Below are positions 1 to 11,210 of a DNA stretch of 64,000 bases, one piece after another. The stretch is taken from positions 8,122,001 to 8,186,000 of the forward strand of contig NC_084716.1 of assembly GCF_033807575.1 (NCBI RefSeq), given 5' to 3'. Position 1 is the first letter of the stretch. Every line of letters begins with the position of its first letter. Below the pieces are notes generated by a model. The model worked only from the letters and a program-made list of their open reading frames with translations, was not told the origin of the DNA and ran no database searches. The DNA is from Cydia pomonella. Taxonomy: Eukaryota; Arthropoda; Insecta; Lepidoptera; Tortricidae. A program made the position numbers and the translations under genes.

Positions 1-2190
1 CTGCCTACCTGCACGGCGTTCAAACGAGTATCGCCCTAAGAGTTGAACACCGCAAGCGCAGGCGATTGTACTATCGAACAACTTTATTCCTGACCCAATA
101 AAACCTTTTCACATTTACTACATCATCAGCAGTGGCAGCATGGTTCCATTTTTAACGCTTGGCACTATGCCCGTCACTTTCGCACTTACATACTTGTTAG
201 AACGTGACAGGCAAATAATAAAGAGCCGACCATATTAGCCCTACAAAATTATATTGATTCAAAAATTAAAATTATTATTTCACTTACTGTGAAAAGTTTG
301 TTCGATTGTAAATGTTTGTAGTTAAAGTTTCGATATGTGTCAGTTGTATTGGGAACTTTAATTACAATTCCATTACAAAACGTAAATTTGTCATTAGTTC
401 TAACGGTCCATGTATACAACTTGTCAATATATATATATACACCGGAGCCGGAAACTAAATAACTTATCCACATTTGGACATGTACTTATTAAAACTACAG
501 GGAACTTATCCTATTTGTCGTGTAGCCAACCCTTTTATACGTTCAGGATTATCCGTACTCCAGTAGCTGTCAAAGCTCTGTAGAGTAGCTTTAGGCGACC
601 CTACATGCTGATACCTATAAATATATTTAGGTAGAAACAAAAATAAAAACAAGCTAATTTTACGGATTTACTGCGTATTTTAGTAACTCGCACGACATGT
701 TTCGTAGAGCCTAAGTTTATTTTCAAGCATTAACAGTGCATGAGCAACGGTCACGATCGGTTAAATTCGAATCATAAAAACGTAATAGTGAATGAATAAT
801 CCTTTAGCATGGTTCAAACTCGGAACTAATTCATTCGGATATTAAGAGGCTGTCAACACCCAATGTCCTTGAAATTGATGTTACTTAAACAGTTTTTTAA
901 GAAAGACTATTTGTTTTAGTCAAGTAAGAAAAATATATGTTCATATTAATTATATTTCAAAGACCGTGGTTGTACTCGATACACGATTGAACGAAATCGG
1001 CTCGATAGAAAATAATCGCAAAGATTGGTCTTAAAATCACAATTAAACGGTTTTATGTCTTTATTGTTTTGACTTATGGGTCTGCAATTAAAATCACAAT
1101 TTCAAAACATTTATATCTAAACCGTGGTTGAGTAAAATATTACACTAATAATCCACTTTTTTTTAATTTAAATTACATTAAATCAGAGCGAAAGTTTTAA
1201 GATATATTTTAAAGTTTTTTTTAGTCTAGGGGTCAATAGTTGCCTGAAAATTAAGATTTCCATTAATTCATTATTTGATAGAGATTATAACAATCGCAAT
1301 GAAAAAACGTGGAAACTGCGAAGAAAATCTATATAAGGAAAGCAAATATTTGGTAATAACCACTCTATACACATTTATCCATGGTGTACCTGTTTTACTC
1401 GTAACTCTACACTTACGTTGTCTCGATGGGTGATGAGAAAGACTAAAGAATATGCTTTATGACGAATTTACCCGGGAAAAAACATGTTGATTAGGTATTA
1501 TGATATCGGTGAGTTATTTTTGGACCTTTTTAGCAACATTCAATAATATAGGTACTTACAAAATCGAGAGCTCTCGGCTAGTGATAAATTATTTATAAAA
1601 TACGGATTAATTTCTACAATACGAATTACCTATATCATGAGATATATACCATTAAATACTCAGTAAAATAATAATAATATAAAAACCGTAAATATTATCG
1701 GTACTGTAATGTAGGCTTGTAACAAAACGCAACTACAGACTGTATAAAATGACCCAATGCATATGGGAGTGACAGTGACAGCGAGCGGCGTTTATTAAGT
1801 ACAGACGCGGTGCAAAAAGAATGAACTGTGTAACTTTATGGTTAGGCATATCTGATTTACTCATCTAGGAGCGCTCTTGTTGTCACGTGTAAAACCTATA
1901 TTTAAAATATAATAAACTTGGCGTTAACTCGAACAGATCGTACAGATGTTTTATTACAAAACATAAAAATCACAAGTATATCAAATAGCAAATCCTTTAC
2001 ATAAATATATAACCTCATTTATTTCTTTCAATAGTCACCTATAGCTGTAACATTCATCCGCATTTATGAGCTCCGACTATTTCTACTTTTTCGGCCAGAT
2101 AAAAAAAATCTCTACAAAACATATTAAGATACCAGGGCGGCTACCGGGAAAATCGAAATTCGTCAATTGCGGGCATTTTTCTCTGTCACT
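1..2190. other. AT-rich stretch without recognisable features
   Basis: I read both strands and saw no long ORF, RNA gene or clear repeat. Short AT-rich runs and a few small direct repeats are present, such as the shared string AAAATCACAATT near 1034 and 1091. The ORF at 249-473 on the minus strand has no recognisable domain and looks like chance. Confidence 0.6.
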
Positions 2191-2380
2191 CTAATTACGT
2201 TTTAGTGAAAGTAAAAGAGAAAGATCCCCGCAATTTGCGAATTGCGGTTTTCGCGGTAGGCCCCCAGAGGGTAGTAGGCGGTAGGCCGTTCGACGTGTTG
2301 CCTCCCTATCACACTTACGTACAAATTTACAAGTGCGACAGAGAGGTAACACGTCGAACGTGGTTTGCGGTAGGCCCTCT
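2191..2380. repeat. MITE-like inverted repeat, GCGGTAGGCC family, copy 1
   Basis: The core at 2287-2358 folds back on itself: GTTCGACGTGTTGCCTC pairs imperfectly with a downstream GAGGTAACACGTCGAAC. GCGGTAGGCC or close variants occur three times in direct orientation (about 2253, 2278 and 2368). Related copies lie at 22741-22858, 26770-26901 and 36994-37080. The 5' part (2191-2250) resembles the 26.8 kb copy and the 3' part the 22.7 kb copy, so this may be a composite. Short ORFs on both strands here are frames through the repeat. Confidence 0.7.
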
Positions 2381-2424
2381 GTACCGAAGAAGGGTCGGTT
2401 CTTAAGTTTGCCTACTTTCAAAAT

Positions 2425-2587
2425 TTCATACTTAAATGTGACCGAAACCGGCAAAACGTCCCCACTTGTCGCTTGCCATAAGGACGAGATTTGCGTATAT
2501 CTTTATACTAATAACCCTGTCAAGGCGTCCTTATGGCAAGCGACAAAGTGGGACGTTTTACCGGTTTCGGTCACAAATAAGTTTGAA
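2425..2587. repeat. Foldback/MITE with about 49-bp arms
   Basis: The left arm 2438-2486 (GTGACCGAAACCGGCAAAAC...) is almost perfectly complementary to the right arm 2526-2574. Weaker pairing extends outwards to 2425 and 2587. The loop is about 39 bp. There is no coding capacity; the 97-codon ORF over this region runs through the palindrome. The family is not recognised. Confidence 0.85.
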
Positions 2588-2836
2588 TCGGTTCAAATTT
2601 TGCGACCATGTTCGCTAGTACCGTAGACAAAACTGCAAGTTATAAGAGAAATAAAAATAGTGATAGGCCTCGTTTAGCGCAGGTACCTTATTTGAAATAT
2701 TAAAATTTCGTTATCTATCTACTATCAGAAACATTAAAATGTCACGTCACCGAGACTCGTCACACGAAATTCCCTTGATACTTGAGATCACGAATCTAAA
2801 TCATGAATTTTTTATCGTAAGATTCGATCTGTGCCT

Positions 2837-3015
2837 CTAGTGTAAATTTTGTCGATAGCGAAACGTGACGTACGCGTTTGCGTTAAGTCTCATTTTGTAT
2901 GGGTTTTTGAACAGCGCGCCAAGCGGGACGTTTTGGAAAGTCAAAAATCTCATACAAAATGACACTTAACGCAAACGCGTACGTAACGTTTCGCTGTCGA
3001 AAATATTTACACTAG
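2837..3015. repeat. Foldback/MITE, CTAGTGTAAA termini
   Basis: Termini CTAGTGTAAA and TTTACACTAG are complementary. Long inner arms follow, including TACGCGTTTGCGTTAAG against CTTAACGCAAACGCGTACG, and CATTTTGTATG against CATACAAAATG. The full span is 179 bp. It is non-coding and non-autonomous, and a DNA-transposon origin is inferred from structure only. Confidence 0.85.
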
Positions 3016-3116
3016 GGGTACCGATTCCCCTGACAGACGAGAAACTCATCAGTATACGTCTGTTCATTTGTAAAACGCCTGTTGTACAGCCAGCATCAAA
3101 AGTAATGGATCCGCGC

Positions 3117-3315
3117 GACTACGCGTCAAAAGTATTTTCCACAGTCTAGTGTTCTACGTACATACGTTCTACGGAAAAGGTGCCTTATGGCGGTTGGTGC
3201 TTACGTTCTTATTAACGACGCTCCAATACTAATGCGGTGCTACGCAACGTAAGAGCCAACCGCCATAAGGTAACTACCCGTGGAACGTCACATGTAATAC
3301 TTTTGACGCGTAGTC
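3117..3315. repeat. Foldback/MITE, GACTACGCGTCAAAAGTATT termini
   Basis: The outer 20 bp at 3117-3136 match the reverse complement of 3296-3315 perfectly. Inner arms include CCTTATGGCGGTTGG paired with CCAACCGCCATAAGG. The span is 199 bp with a short unpaired centre. It is the fourth unrelated palindromic element within 1.2 kb. Confidence 0.88.
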
Positions 3316-3814
3316 GGATTCGTAACAATCTACATATATTTATATTTGGAAGAGTATACCAGGGTGGCAGTTACTTATGCGCGTTTTTTCATCAAATACT
3401 ATTGATACTATACTAACTGTACAGTCCAGCGATTTGGATAGGAAAACTAACTACTCACGCAATACGAGTACTATTGTCATGGTGACATCTCTGTGTTAGC
3501 TCTTAAGGCTTTCACGCACATCTATTTTAAGTAAAAAGGTCCCTTGTAGCTCGATTGAAACATGCCTTGTTATTGTTCAAAAACAAATTAGAAAGTTGCA
3601 TTTTATCCACATGCAATGGGCTAAGGAATCAGATACAAATTTTGAGTTGTTTATGTTAGCTGATAGGATTGCCTTAAAAAAAAAATCTAAATGTTTATTT
3701 TACTTTTACAATAATAATCTTAAAGTTAGTGATTGGAACCTCCTTTTAAGCTTTAATATAGCCTGTGCTAGGAGGTACCGCTCTTTTCGGTGACTTTTAA
3801 ACGATGATTTTGAA
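3316..3814. other. No recognisable feature
   Basis: This is AT-rich sequence. A 65-codon ORF at 3596-3793 has biased composition and no recognisable domain, so I do not call it a gene. Confidence 0.5.
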
Positions 3815-4045
3815 TCGAATCCGGATCCGGAGGTACAAGCCGGGTACCAGTGAGTTTTTCGGAACTAATGTACGAAATATCATTTGATATTTACCAGTCG
3901 CTTTTCGGTGAAGGCCTTGTTTACCCTCTGGGTTGGAAGGTCAGATGGCAGTCGCTTTCGTAAAAACTAGTGCCTACGCCAAATCTTGGGATTAGTTGTT
4001 GTCGTGGCAAAATTCTGGGACAACGCGAGGAAGAAGAGAATAAGA
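3815..4045 (+). mobile_element. Decayed tRNA-headed SINE (family 1), 5' part eroded
   Basis: The body matches the better copy at 34811-35134: GAGTTTTTCGGAACTAATGT, then TACCAGTCGCTTTTCGGTGA, then the tail GGGACAACGCGAGGAAGAAG. The tRNA-like head is degraded to a trace around GGATCCGGAGGTACAAGCCG, and an internal stretch near 3920 is deleted. It is a fossil copy with no internal promoter left. Confidence 0.75.
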
Positions 4046-4799
4046 GTTTTTTTTTACTACGTACATTTGGATTTTATTAGGTTTGATTTTTTTGGTATTT
4101 CATAGTTAGTATTTTCCTCGCATTGATGTGGTGAAAAATGTTGTGTTTCACTCGGACGCAAAGTTTGTTTAACCCCACAAATAACTATTTACATGTCGTA
4201 GTACATACTCGTAATAATGAACTCATTCACTTCTTAAAATTGGTCAGAATTTTGCGACGATACATCGAAGTATAAATACGACAATACGCCGAGGCAGCAG
4301 CTAAAGATAAATTCACTGATTGACATTCCACATGACACGCGAAAGTTCCTCTCTATTTTTCTAAGTTTCCTCACATAACTCATCTCTAAACGTCCTCCGA
4401 GAGTGCAAGAATTTATGATTTAGGGAGGGCCAGTAGATTGTGCCTATGAGAGCCTCGGTGCACTGAATATTTCATCCCCGATGAGGGCGGGAGACAATGA
4501 TACCCCTCTATCAATAAGCCTTGCCAACGTTGGGAAGAAAGAGCGTAAATCACATGAATTTCTTAACAAATAGCCCTTCTTTGTATGCTGTAGCGGGAGA
4601 GATGGGCAAAATGTAATTACAAATTATTATTCGTGGAATAAAATTTATCACGTAATAAATTCTGTCTTTTTTGATAATACGTTTTAGTACTTCGGGCAAA
4701 AGTTTGTTGACGGAGCACTTATGGGATCACTTCGGTCTCGACTTGACAAATAAAGTACCTACCCTTATAGGAATCTAGGAATAAATATAGGTAATTTGA
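4046..4799. other. No recognisable feature
   Basis: AT-rich sequence without long ORFs, clear palindromes or RNA genes. Confidence 0.5.
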
Positions 4800-5060
4800 T
4801 ATGTTAAGCGCAGTGCGAAGGTGCGAATCGCACGATTCGTGCTTTCGGACGGAGATGCGATGCGCGCCGCACGGCATGCCTCACCGAGCTCCATAGTACC
4901 GTTCGGATTTTTGTTCATAAACGCAATTCGTCGCGCACTGCAGCTTCGGACGAAGACACGAAGAAAACCGCACCCATCGTACCCTCCTCGCCGCATGCGA
5001 ATTCTTTGCCTCGCACTTCGCAACAATATGCGACGGGGCAGTGTGATAACCGCCTTTTTA
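4800..5060. repeat. GC-rich patch with weak inverted symmetry
   Basis: Composition jumps from AT-rich to GC-rich. Overlapping ORFs run on both strands (4821-5156 plus, 4775-5083 minus), as expected when a GC-rich palindromic repeat removes stop codons. CAGTGCGAAGGTGCGAA near 4811 pairs loosely with the CTCGCACTTCGCAAC block near 5013. Neither ORF shows a known domain. A decayed MITE is the best guess; a small gene is less likely. Confidence 0.35.
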
Positions 5061-5189
5061 GGCGTACAATGGCGTTTGACCAATGGCGAGCCACGGTTTG
5101 ATCAGTGGTGTTCTAGAGTTGTAAATGTATGTATGAATTCTATTATATGTGCTTAAACGAATTTATTACCTATTTTTATACTGCGGATG

Positions 5190-5370
5190 TGTATTGTGTG
5201 TGTTGTCGGTTGTCAAAAGGAGCAAGCTAAAAATCCGCGCTGCAGCCTCCGAACTATACAATGCTGAGCTTGAGCCTTCTAGCTGGCACACTTAGTTAAT
5301 TTATTGTCTGTATTTACATACTTGTGTATGCGTGTTCGTAAATAAAATACTTTCTTTCTTTCTAAAACTT
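5190..5370 (+). mobile_element. Probable retroelement 3' end
   Basis: The stretch ends in a poly(A)-signal-like AATAAAATAC followed by CTTTCTTTCTTTC, as many non-LTR retroposon 3' ends do. No ORF tail can be aligned with confidence, so the call rests on the terminal signature alone. Confidence 0.3.
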
Positions 5371-6619
5371 GCAGCTTAATAAAATGCACCCCTTTATGTC
5401 TCTAAGCTTGGATACTTGTCACGGATACACGGATCACGGAATACTCTGGTTTGCTCGGCTCAATACTCGACTCACGCCTGAGTGAATGAGGCTTGTTCCC
5501 CTCCATACAAAAGAGCGAAATCTGTCTGTGTATAAATATAGCCCGTCTAATTCCATTCGGTGAGTGAATGGGAATCGAATATTTTGCGCTGTCAGGAGTG
5601 TATGGATTTACTCCTATTCCCGTACATGCCTCCTCAAGAGATACATAATTGATGTGATCTTTAGAATCGTCCAGATTATTAGTGTTCACAGCTCAAATTA
5701 TACTGGGCCTTACTTGCAAGTGGGAAACTCGAGCGTTAGTTGGACTTTTTCGCGTATCATATTTCAAGATAGGATTATGGTTTTCTAGGAAAAATGCGAT
5801 CGTTTCCATATGCTGAGGCGGGTTCGATTTTCCTCAATGCTATTACTATCTGTTTATTAGAACTGTACTGAATATTATTTGACTACTACTAACTTTTGTG
5901 TAAAGGAGTTCTGTAGGCTACAAAAACACGAGACGTCAACAAGAGTTTGGGATTTACTCGAAGCAAAAGCCTCTAGACGTAGACATGAATCATTTCAGAC
6001 TAAGTAGGTGCGTCTACCGAGCTGCGTTAACATGTTTGTGATCCGCATACAAAATACAACGAGAGCAAATTTCACGGTTAAAATCCAGATAAGAAGCTAG
6101 TCACGTAACTTCCGATATTTAGGTAGCTTCAATAATGTATTTGCCATATTATGATTCGTAAAAAAACGCAAAAATATGCCGCGGAATAGAAAACCTTAGA
6201 GGTTTTAAAGTCCTTGAAATAAAGTATTTTGTACTATTAGCGACAGAATTATTTAGATTAGATATTATCTATTAGAGTTTCGCTCGCTTACGTACAGTAG
6301 ACCTTAATAATCACTCGACATTTTAGGGCCTACTTATTGTTACAATTGGCCTTGTAGTATGAATAGTACATTCTATCAGTAATACCGGAAATACCAAAAC
6401 CAAAGTAGGCATACGTTCAATTACACGAATAGCTGGCTGATTTTAACAGTGCTTTAAGGCTTGTATGTTATCTTTTCTATTATGTTTGTGTACACAAACG
6501 CATTTAGCGGCAGTAATACATACCTGTTTGTGTTATCTTTGTAGAATTAGCTTTTGTTGTCTCTGACAAATATGCTATGCTATTTTCAAGGGAAATGGTT
6601 CTTTGCTCTCATAGTAAAT
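5371..6619. other. No recognisable feature
   Basis: AT-rich sequence. ORFs at 5402-5689 (minus) and 5564-5788 (plus) overlap each other and have no recognisable domain. Confidence 0.5.
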
Positions 6620-6829
6620 GTTACATTCCGATTGCGACTGCAGCAGCGTTGACGGTGTAGTGTTACAGTAAGGAGAAACGGGCGATATCAGTATCACTGT
6701 CACTCTCTTCATAAAATGAGTGAAGAATTGAACGTTAGATTCCATCGCAATTCATCAACAGAATTGACAGTAATTTCGCCCATTTCCCGCTCCTCGACAA
6801 TAGCAACAACGTCGCAATCCGGATGTAAC
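6620..6829. repeat. MITE with GTTACATTCCGATTGCGAC termini
   Basis: The 19-bp left end at 6620-6638 pairs with GTCGCAATCCGGATGTAAC at 6811-6829 with two mismatches. Weaker pairing continues inward (GAGAAACGGGCGA against TCGCCCATTTCCCGCTC). It is 210 bp and non-coding. Confidence 0.8.
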
Positions 6830-7286
6830 CTTAAAGACTATGTAAATTAGTCAAATTATAAAAAAAAGAACACACACACACGGAATGCACATTTCTTAAG
6901 TATATATAGAATATATATCTACTTTATCTAAGATGAAAAAAAACATGAAGAAGTACTCATACACATAACATAAACGGTGTAGTTTTAATAACCGATGAAA
7001 TGAAACTAATAAAGAACCTAAACAAACTTTCTTAGAGCTATTCACCTGACTTATGAGGCACGTCTCATCTCAACGGGGGTACATACGTGTATAAATACTA
7101 GAGGGGTCGGCCCCTCAGCTCTTGACTTATTGTGAGGGACCCTTAAGTGGGCGATGTTGTACAAAGCGGGGGTAGATTCAAATTTATCGGCAATGCGTGC
7201 GTATTTATGCGGTGCTTAGGTGGGACTGTTGGATGGCGGCTGCCACACAAATGCGACTGTGATTAGTGAAAAAAGAGTTGAGTGAT

Positions 7287-7657
7287 TTAAGAGCCCATCA
7301 ACGTGCCCACTAGCGCCACTAGAAAATAATTGTGATTATTTTAATTTTACGATAGATATTTAAAAAAGGGGGCCGCTACGTACTGTATTTTATATTGAAG
7401 TACCTTCTGAATACATCAAACTAGTTTCTATGTTGCTGGATTCGTCGATCTACGAACTCAAAACAAAAACGGCCGTTTTAACTTTGGACGCCTAGATTGA
7501 CGAATCCAGCAACGTAAAATCTATTCTGATGTATTCAAAAGGTACTTAAATACTACATACAGTACGTAGCGGCCCCTTTTTTAAATATCTATCGTTAAAT
7601 TTAAATAATCACAATTATTTAGCAGTGGCGCTAGTGAGCACGTTGATGGACTCTTAA
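7287..7657. repeat. TTAA-flanked MITE (piggyBac-type by target site)
   Basis: A 371-bp near-complete palindrome. Its ends read TTAAGAGCCCATCAACGTGC and, in reverse complement, TTAAGAGTCCATCAACGTGC. The arms continue through GGGGCCGCTACGTACTGTAT and GTTGCTGGATTCGTC, with a GC-rich loop near 7470. TTAA at both edges is the duplication typical of piggyBac-superfamily insertions. The superfamily is inferred from this alone, because there is no transposase. Confidence 0.85.
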
Positions 7658-8369
7658 GCAAATGTTAGGTCAGTTCTTGGCCTTTAGACAGTCTTTTTGC
7701 TGCGTAATGAAGTTGTCTGTGCAACTAAAAGTATACTATTATAATAATCATCTAGTCATCTGGGTTGAAGGAAAGAAGACGAAAATATTTTTTACTTTTC
7801 TTCATCTGAAATAGCTAAAGGAAAGGAATATGAAAAAAAAAGTGTCACGAACATTTAACGAACTTACCTGAACAAGGATTTTATTAGAAACAAGTACCAA
7901 ACACATCAGGTATAGATGACAGTATACCCTCTTTCATTTACGTTGCTTTATTATTTATTTATGAATAAATTACATTAAGGTGCAAATGATGTCAATTTTT
8001 GAGTTTCATTTAAAAAAAAGTAAGAATAATATTCTAATTATATAACCATCGCATTTCTGAAATTACAATATTGTGATTTTCAATTTACTTACTGGAAAAA
8101 ACAACAATATTCAAGAAGCTGAAACGTTAAAACCCGAAGGAACTTGTTCCTTCAATTTTATTCATAATCATAAAGAGATCAGAGTTCTTTCTAATATTTG
8201 GGTCAAGCACATTTCAGAAAATCGTTTTTGTGAAAAATACAATTAAAGTTAATTAGCGAGGCACATATTTATATTTATATATATGTACCTGGCTATATAC
8301 AAGTACTGCCAAAATGTATTCCGTCTGTAAAGGTGCAACGTAAAACTTAGCTTTTGATTCAAAAGAGAG
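7658..8369. other. No recognisable feature
   Basis: AT-rich sequence with poly(A)/poly(T) runs and nothing I can identify. Confidence 0.5.
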
Positions 8370-8690
8370 GTATGGGCAATGTGAATGTCATCTCGCCTTG
8401 TGTGGTAGGGCACAGCACAGCAGATGTCATTCCAGATCTAGAGCAGAGCCCAACTGGGGAAGTACCTCCACCTTACAGAAAACCGCAGCCAAATAACACT
8501 TGACCCTACTCATAGTGTTGTGTTCCTGCCGGTGAGTAAGGTTGCCAGAGCTCAACGAGGGGGGGTGGGGTTAGGGTCGGCAACGCGCATGTAACTCCTC
8601 TGGAGTTGCAGGTGTACATAGGCTACGGAGACTGCTTACCATCAGGCAGGCCGTATGCTTGTTTGCCACCGACGTAGTATAAAAAAAAAA
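8370..8690 (+). mobile_element. 5'-truncated non-LTR retroposon 3' end (family 2)
   Basis: It shares a nearly colinear block with 21463-21787 (GAGCAGAGCCCAACTGGGGA, ATAACACT..ACCCTACTCAT). The terminal part also matches 30884-30997 and 47996-48068 (GACTGCTTACCATCAGGC, GTATGCTTGTTTGCCACCGA). It ends in A10. Repeated 3' ends with variable 5' ends and an A-tail indicate target-primed retroposition. It is non-coding here. Confidence 0.8.
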
Positions 8691-9173
8691 TCTCTTAACT
8701 TTGCAATATCTACAGGAAAGACGCGAACAATAAAATTTTGAGCATACAATAAAATGTGTATGACCCTTTTGTGTGAGCTAGCGTCTTCGCTGTCGCTTCG
8801 TGTGGATTGTCACGGCTCGTAATCATTCATTTTTCTGCAGACTATGGCGAGATCGAGGCTCGTTATTTTGTTGGCAAACTCTGTATTTGTTAGCGAAAAT
8901 AATTATATAGACACAGGTACCTTGATGTATATAGGGGAGATTTCAATAGAAGAACCGAGCGTTGACGACCCCACTCATTTACCAGACGTATTTGAATGTG
9001 GTCTTTGACAAGTCATGATATTGCTTTCATTTTTGGAAAATGTAGTGATATCGGTGAACCTTTATATTATTTTTTTTTTTTTTTGTGCCAGTATTGTCGT
9101 AAAGGAGAAGTGGAAATGGTGTCAAGATTGCAGTGAGACAAGATTCGCTTTGAACCGTGAACGGTCAGCTGGT
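8691..9173. other. No recognisable feature
   Basis: AT-rich sequence with a T16 run at about 9069-9084. No gene or repeat recognised. Confidence 0.45.
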
Positions 9174-9290
9174 GTATAGATCGTGTCATTCGGGGCATTC
9201 ATTACGACGTGTGCCTTGACTCGTATTGACATGTTATTAAAGGTTACATTTGACAAATCTGCGCGTTATCGTGAATGACACAAACTATAG
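9174..9290. repeat. Short MITE, CTTGACTCGTATTG family, copy 1
   Basis: ATCGTGTCATTC near 9180 pairs with GAATGACAC near 9273. The inner block GTGCCTTGACTCGTATTG and CATGTTATTAAAGGTTA recur at 60857-60924 in the same orientation and near 36570 in reverse. The length is about 117 bp. Confidence 0.75.
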
Positions 9291-9411
9291 TGGTCTCGAA
9301 TCCCACGTTGACCAGAGTTAATCACAGTTATTTTTTTATCTGCATATATAATTTATAAATTGACTTACCTCTGAAGAGTATCGAAGTCGCGGTTTGGACA
9401 ATGGTCAATTC

Positions 9412-9596
9412 TAAAGAAACGAGGTATTTCGTACATTGCCGTTCACATATTGCTGTTCCGCTCATGATGCCGGCGATCAATGACACTGTGCGAGCATGAC
9501 AGCAATATAATCATACGCGTACGATAGAGATAGGAACAGGCAGGTCAATAAACGAAATTCTTTATCCTAAGCGTCCTTTCTTTAAAGTGACTAAAG
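9412..9596. repeat. Foldback repeat shared with 53.7 kb, core inverted
   Basis: Flanks match 53676-53848 in the same orientation: AACGAGG..TT.CGTAC upstream and GCAATATAAT, then AGG.ACAGGAACAGGC and CTAAGCGTCCTT downstream. The hairpin core (9451-9504, CAATGACACTGTGCGAG) runs in the opposite orientation to the core of the other copy. Confidence 0.75.
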
Positions 9597-9864
9597 CTCC
9601 CAAATAAAAAGCAAGTATTAGGTATCTAAGTAAAGATACTCGTAAAAGATATTTCGTAAATGTTTTCGTAGAATTTACTTTCTCTACTTTTAGTAAAAGC
9701 TCCAAACACTTATCTACAATCTAAAAGCTCTTTAAAAGAATGATTTAATAAAGCAAATATGCAATTGAAACTAATTCTGCTATGCGAAATATGGACATTA
9801 AAATCGTATTTTCCGATTATTTGAACAGAGCGTTTTATACATTTGAGCTAGAAAAGTCTGTACT

Positions 9865-10150
9865 AGTAGCTCTTTGAGCTGTAGACCTCCCGAGATTAAT
9901 AATCGTAAAAACAAAAAATACTCACTTCGTTAAGTCATTATCACAACGTATTTATAATGGTCTTAAACGCAATAATCTCTAATGGCACTTTAGTCCTTTA
10001 TGTCAATTTCCACCATTTCGAATATTCCAAAAAACGAAACGACAGAAAAATTCTCTCCAATTATTGAATCTGTTCACTAAATTTCACGAAAATCGGTTGA
10101 GAATTGTGACCTGTAGAGGAGTTTGCCCGAGTCAAAACGTAGACCTTGGC
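9865..10150 (+). repeat. Dispersed repeat, CACGAAAATCGGTTGAGAA family, copy 1
   Basis: It shares GCTCTTTGAGCTGTAGACCT and TTTCACGAAAATCGGTTGAGA with 16265-16455, at similar spacing. No terminal inverted repeats and no ORF. The class is not recognised. Confidence 0.6.
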
Positions 10151-10577
10151 CAACGCCTCGATCTATAAAATAGCTGAAGTTAGAGTTAGATCAGAAATAA
10201 AATTGGGCATTTTTAGAAGTAAATTTTTATATTTAAAAAAAATGACTCAAAGTTTTAAGGTGCGTTTTAGACAATTAAGATGTTCGTGATTTTTTTTCTT
10301 TCTAGCCATAATAATTTAATCAGGTTTCGAATAAATTAATTTACTAAATAAAGTTCTTAAGATTGCTATTCATATTTATTAGCCACCGTATTATGTAAAA
10401 ACAGCACTACGATTTATCAAAAACTGCTGGCAGAACTGCACTGCAACAGTCTCCTGGCACTTATGACTGACAGGCTAGATCACGGATCACCAATTAGGAT
10501 TTTCAGGGACCCGTTTTTTAAATAAAATGACCATCACGGTCCATTTCTATGTCAGTTTATTACATAAGCAAATGTAC

Positions 10578-10696
10578 GGCCTAAAATACACTTGTAAGTT
10601 TTACTTACGTAAGTAGGGACTAAGCTATTTGTTAGAATAAGATAATGATTTCTCTCATTAGTATAGCTGTAAAACTTAAAAGTGTATTCTAGGCCT
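10578..10696. repeat. Inverted repeat, GGCCTAAAATACAC termini
   Basis: GGCCTAAAATACACTTGTAA pairs with TTAAAAGTGTATTCTAGGCC across a loop of about 66 bp. MITE-like and non-coding. Confidence 0.75.
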
Positions 10697-10740
10697 AATG
10701 TATAGGTCGGCGGTCCGCTATTTGGTGACCCCTGTAGGCC

Positions 10741-10880
10741 TAGCCTAGCACATGATTAGTGCAACAGTATCTCGCGGCGAGATAGACTACCCGTCTTTTT
10801 TCTACCTATGTTAATAAAAGAGGGATAGGTAGTTTATCTCGCCGCGAGATACTGTCGCGCCAATCATGTGCTAGCTCGGC
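10741..10880. repeat. MITE with CAGTATCTCGCGGCGAGATA arms, full copy
   Basis: The arms contain TAGCACATGATTAGTGCAAC and, inverted, CGCCAATCATGTGCTA. ACAGTATCTCGCGGCGAGAT is itself a near palindrome and occurs in both arms. A single arm of the same family lies at 34176-34230. Confidence 0.85.
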
Positions 10881-11004
10881 TTGGGTGAGATAGTCAGCTT
10901 CTTGTGTACTGGACCACGGTACACTCAGTGGTAGCCATATACACATGAGTGGCTCCTGTCAAACACTAGATTATTTAGTGTAATTTATTTTAGTATAATA
11001 CTAA

Positions 11005-11210
11005 ATTCAGGTCGCGGGACAAATCCTGGTTCGTACCAATGAGTTTTGCGAAACTACGAAATACCATTTTATATTTACCACTAGCTTTCCGGTGAAGGAA
11101 AATATCGTGAGGAAACCTGCATACATCTGCGAAGCCAATCCCTCTCGCGCATGAGAGGCCTGTGCCCATCAGAGGGACGTGTATAAGTAGGCTGAATTAT
11201 TTTTATTTTA
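11005..11210 (+). mobile_element. tRNA-headed SINE with an RTE-like tail
   Basis: The B-box region GGTCGCGGGACAAATCCTGG and a body related to SINE family 1 (CGTACCAATGAGTTTT, CGGTGAAGGAAAATATCGTG) are visible. Instead of the family-1 tail it carries GAGGCCTGTGCCCATCAGAG and then GACGTGTATAAGTAGGCTGA. That tail resembles the LINE end at 28716-28804 (GAGGCCTTTGCCCAGCAGTG). The 5' part of the tRNA head is missing. Confidence 0.75.

Noticed and set aside
4775..5156. Overlapping ORFs of 102 and 111 codons on opposite strands
   Set aside because: Both come from one GC-rich patch with inverted symmetry; no domain, no splice or promoter context.
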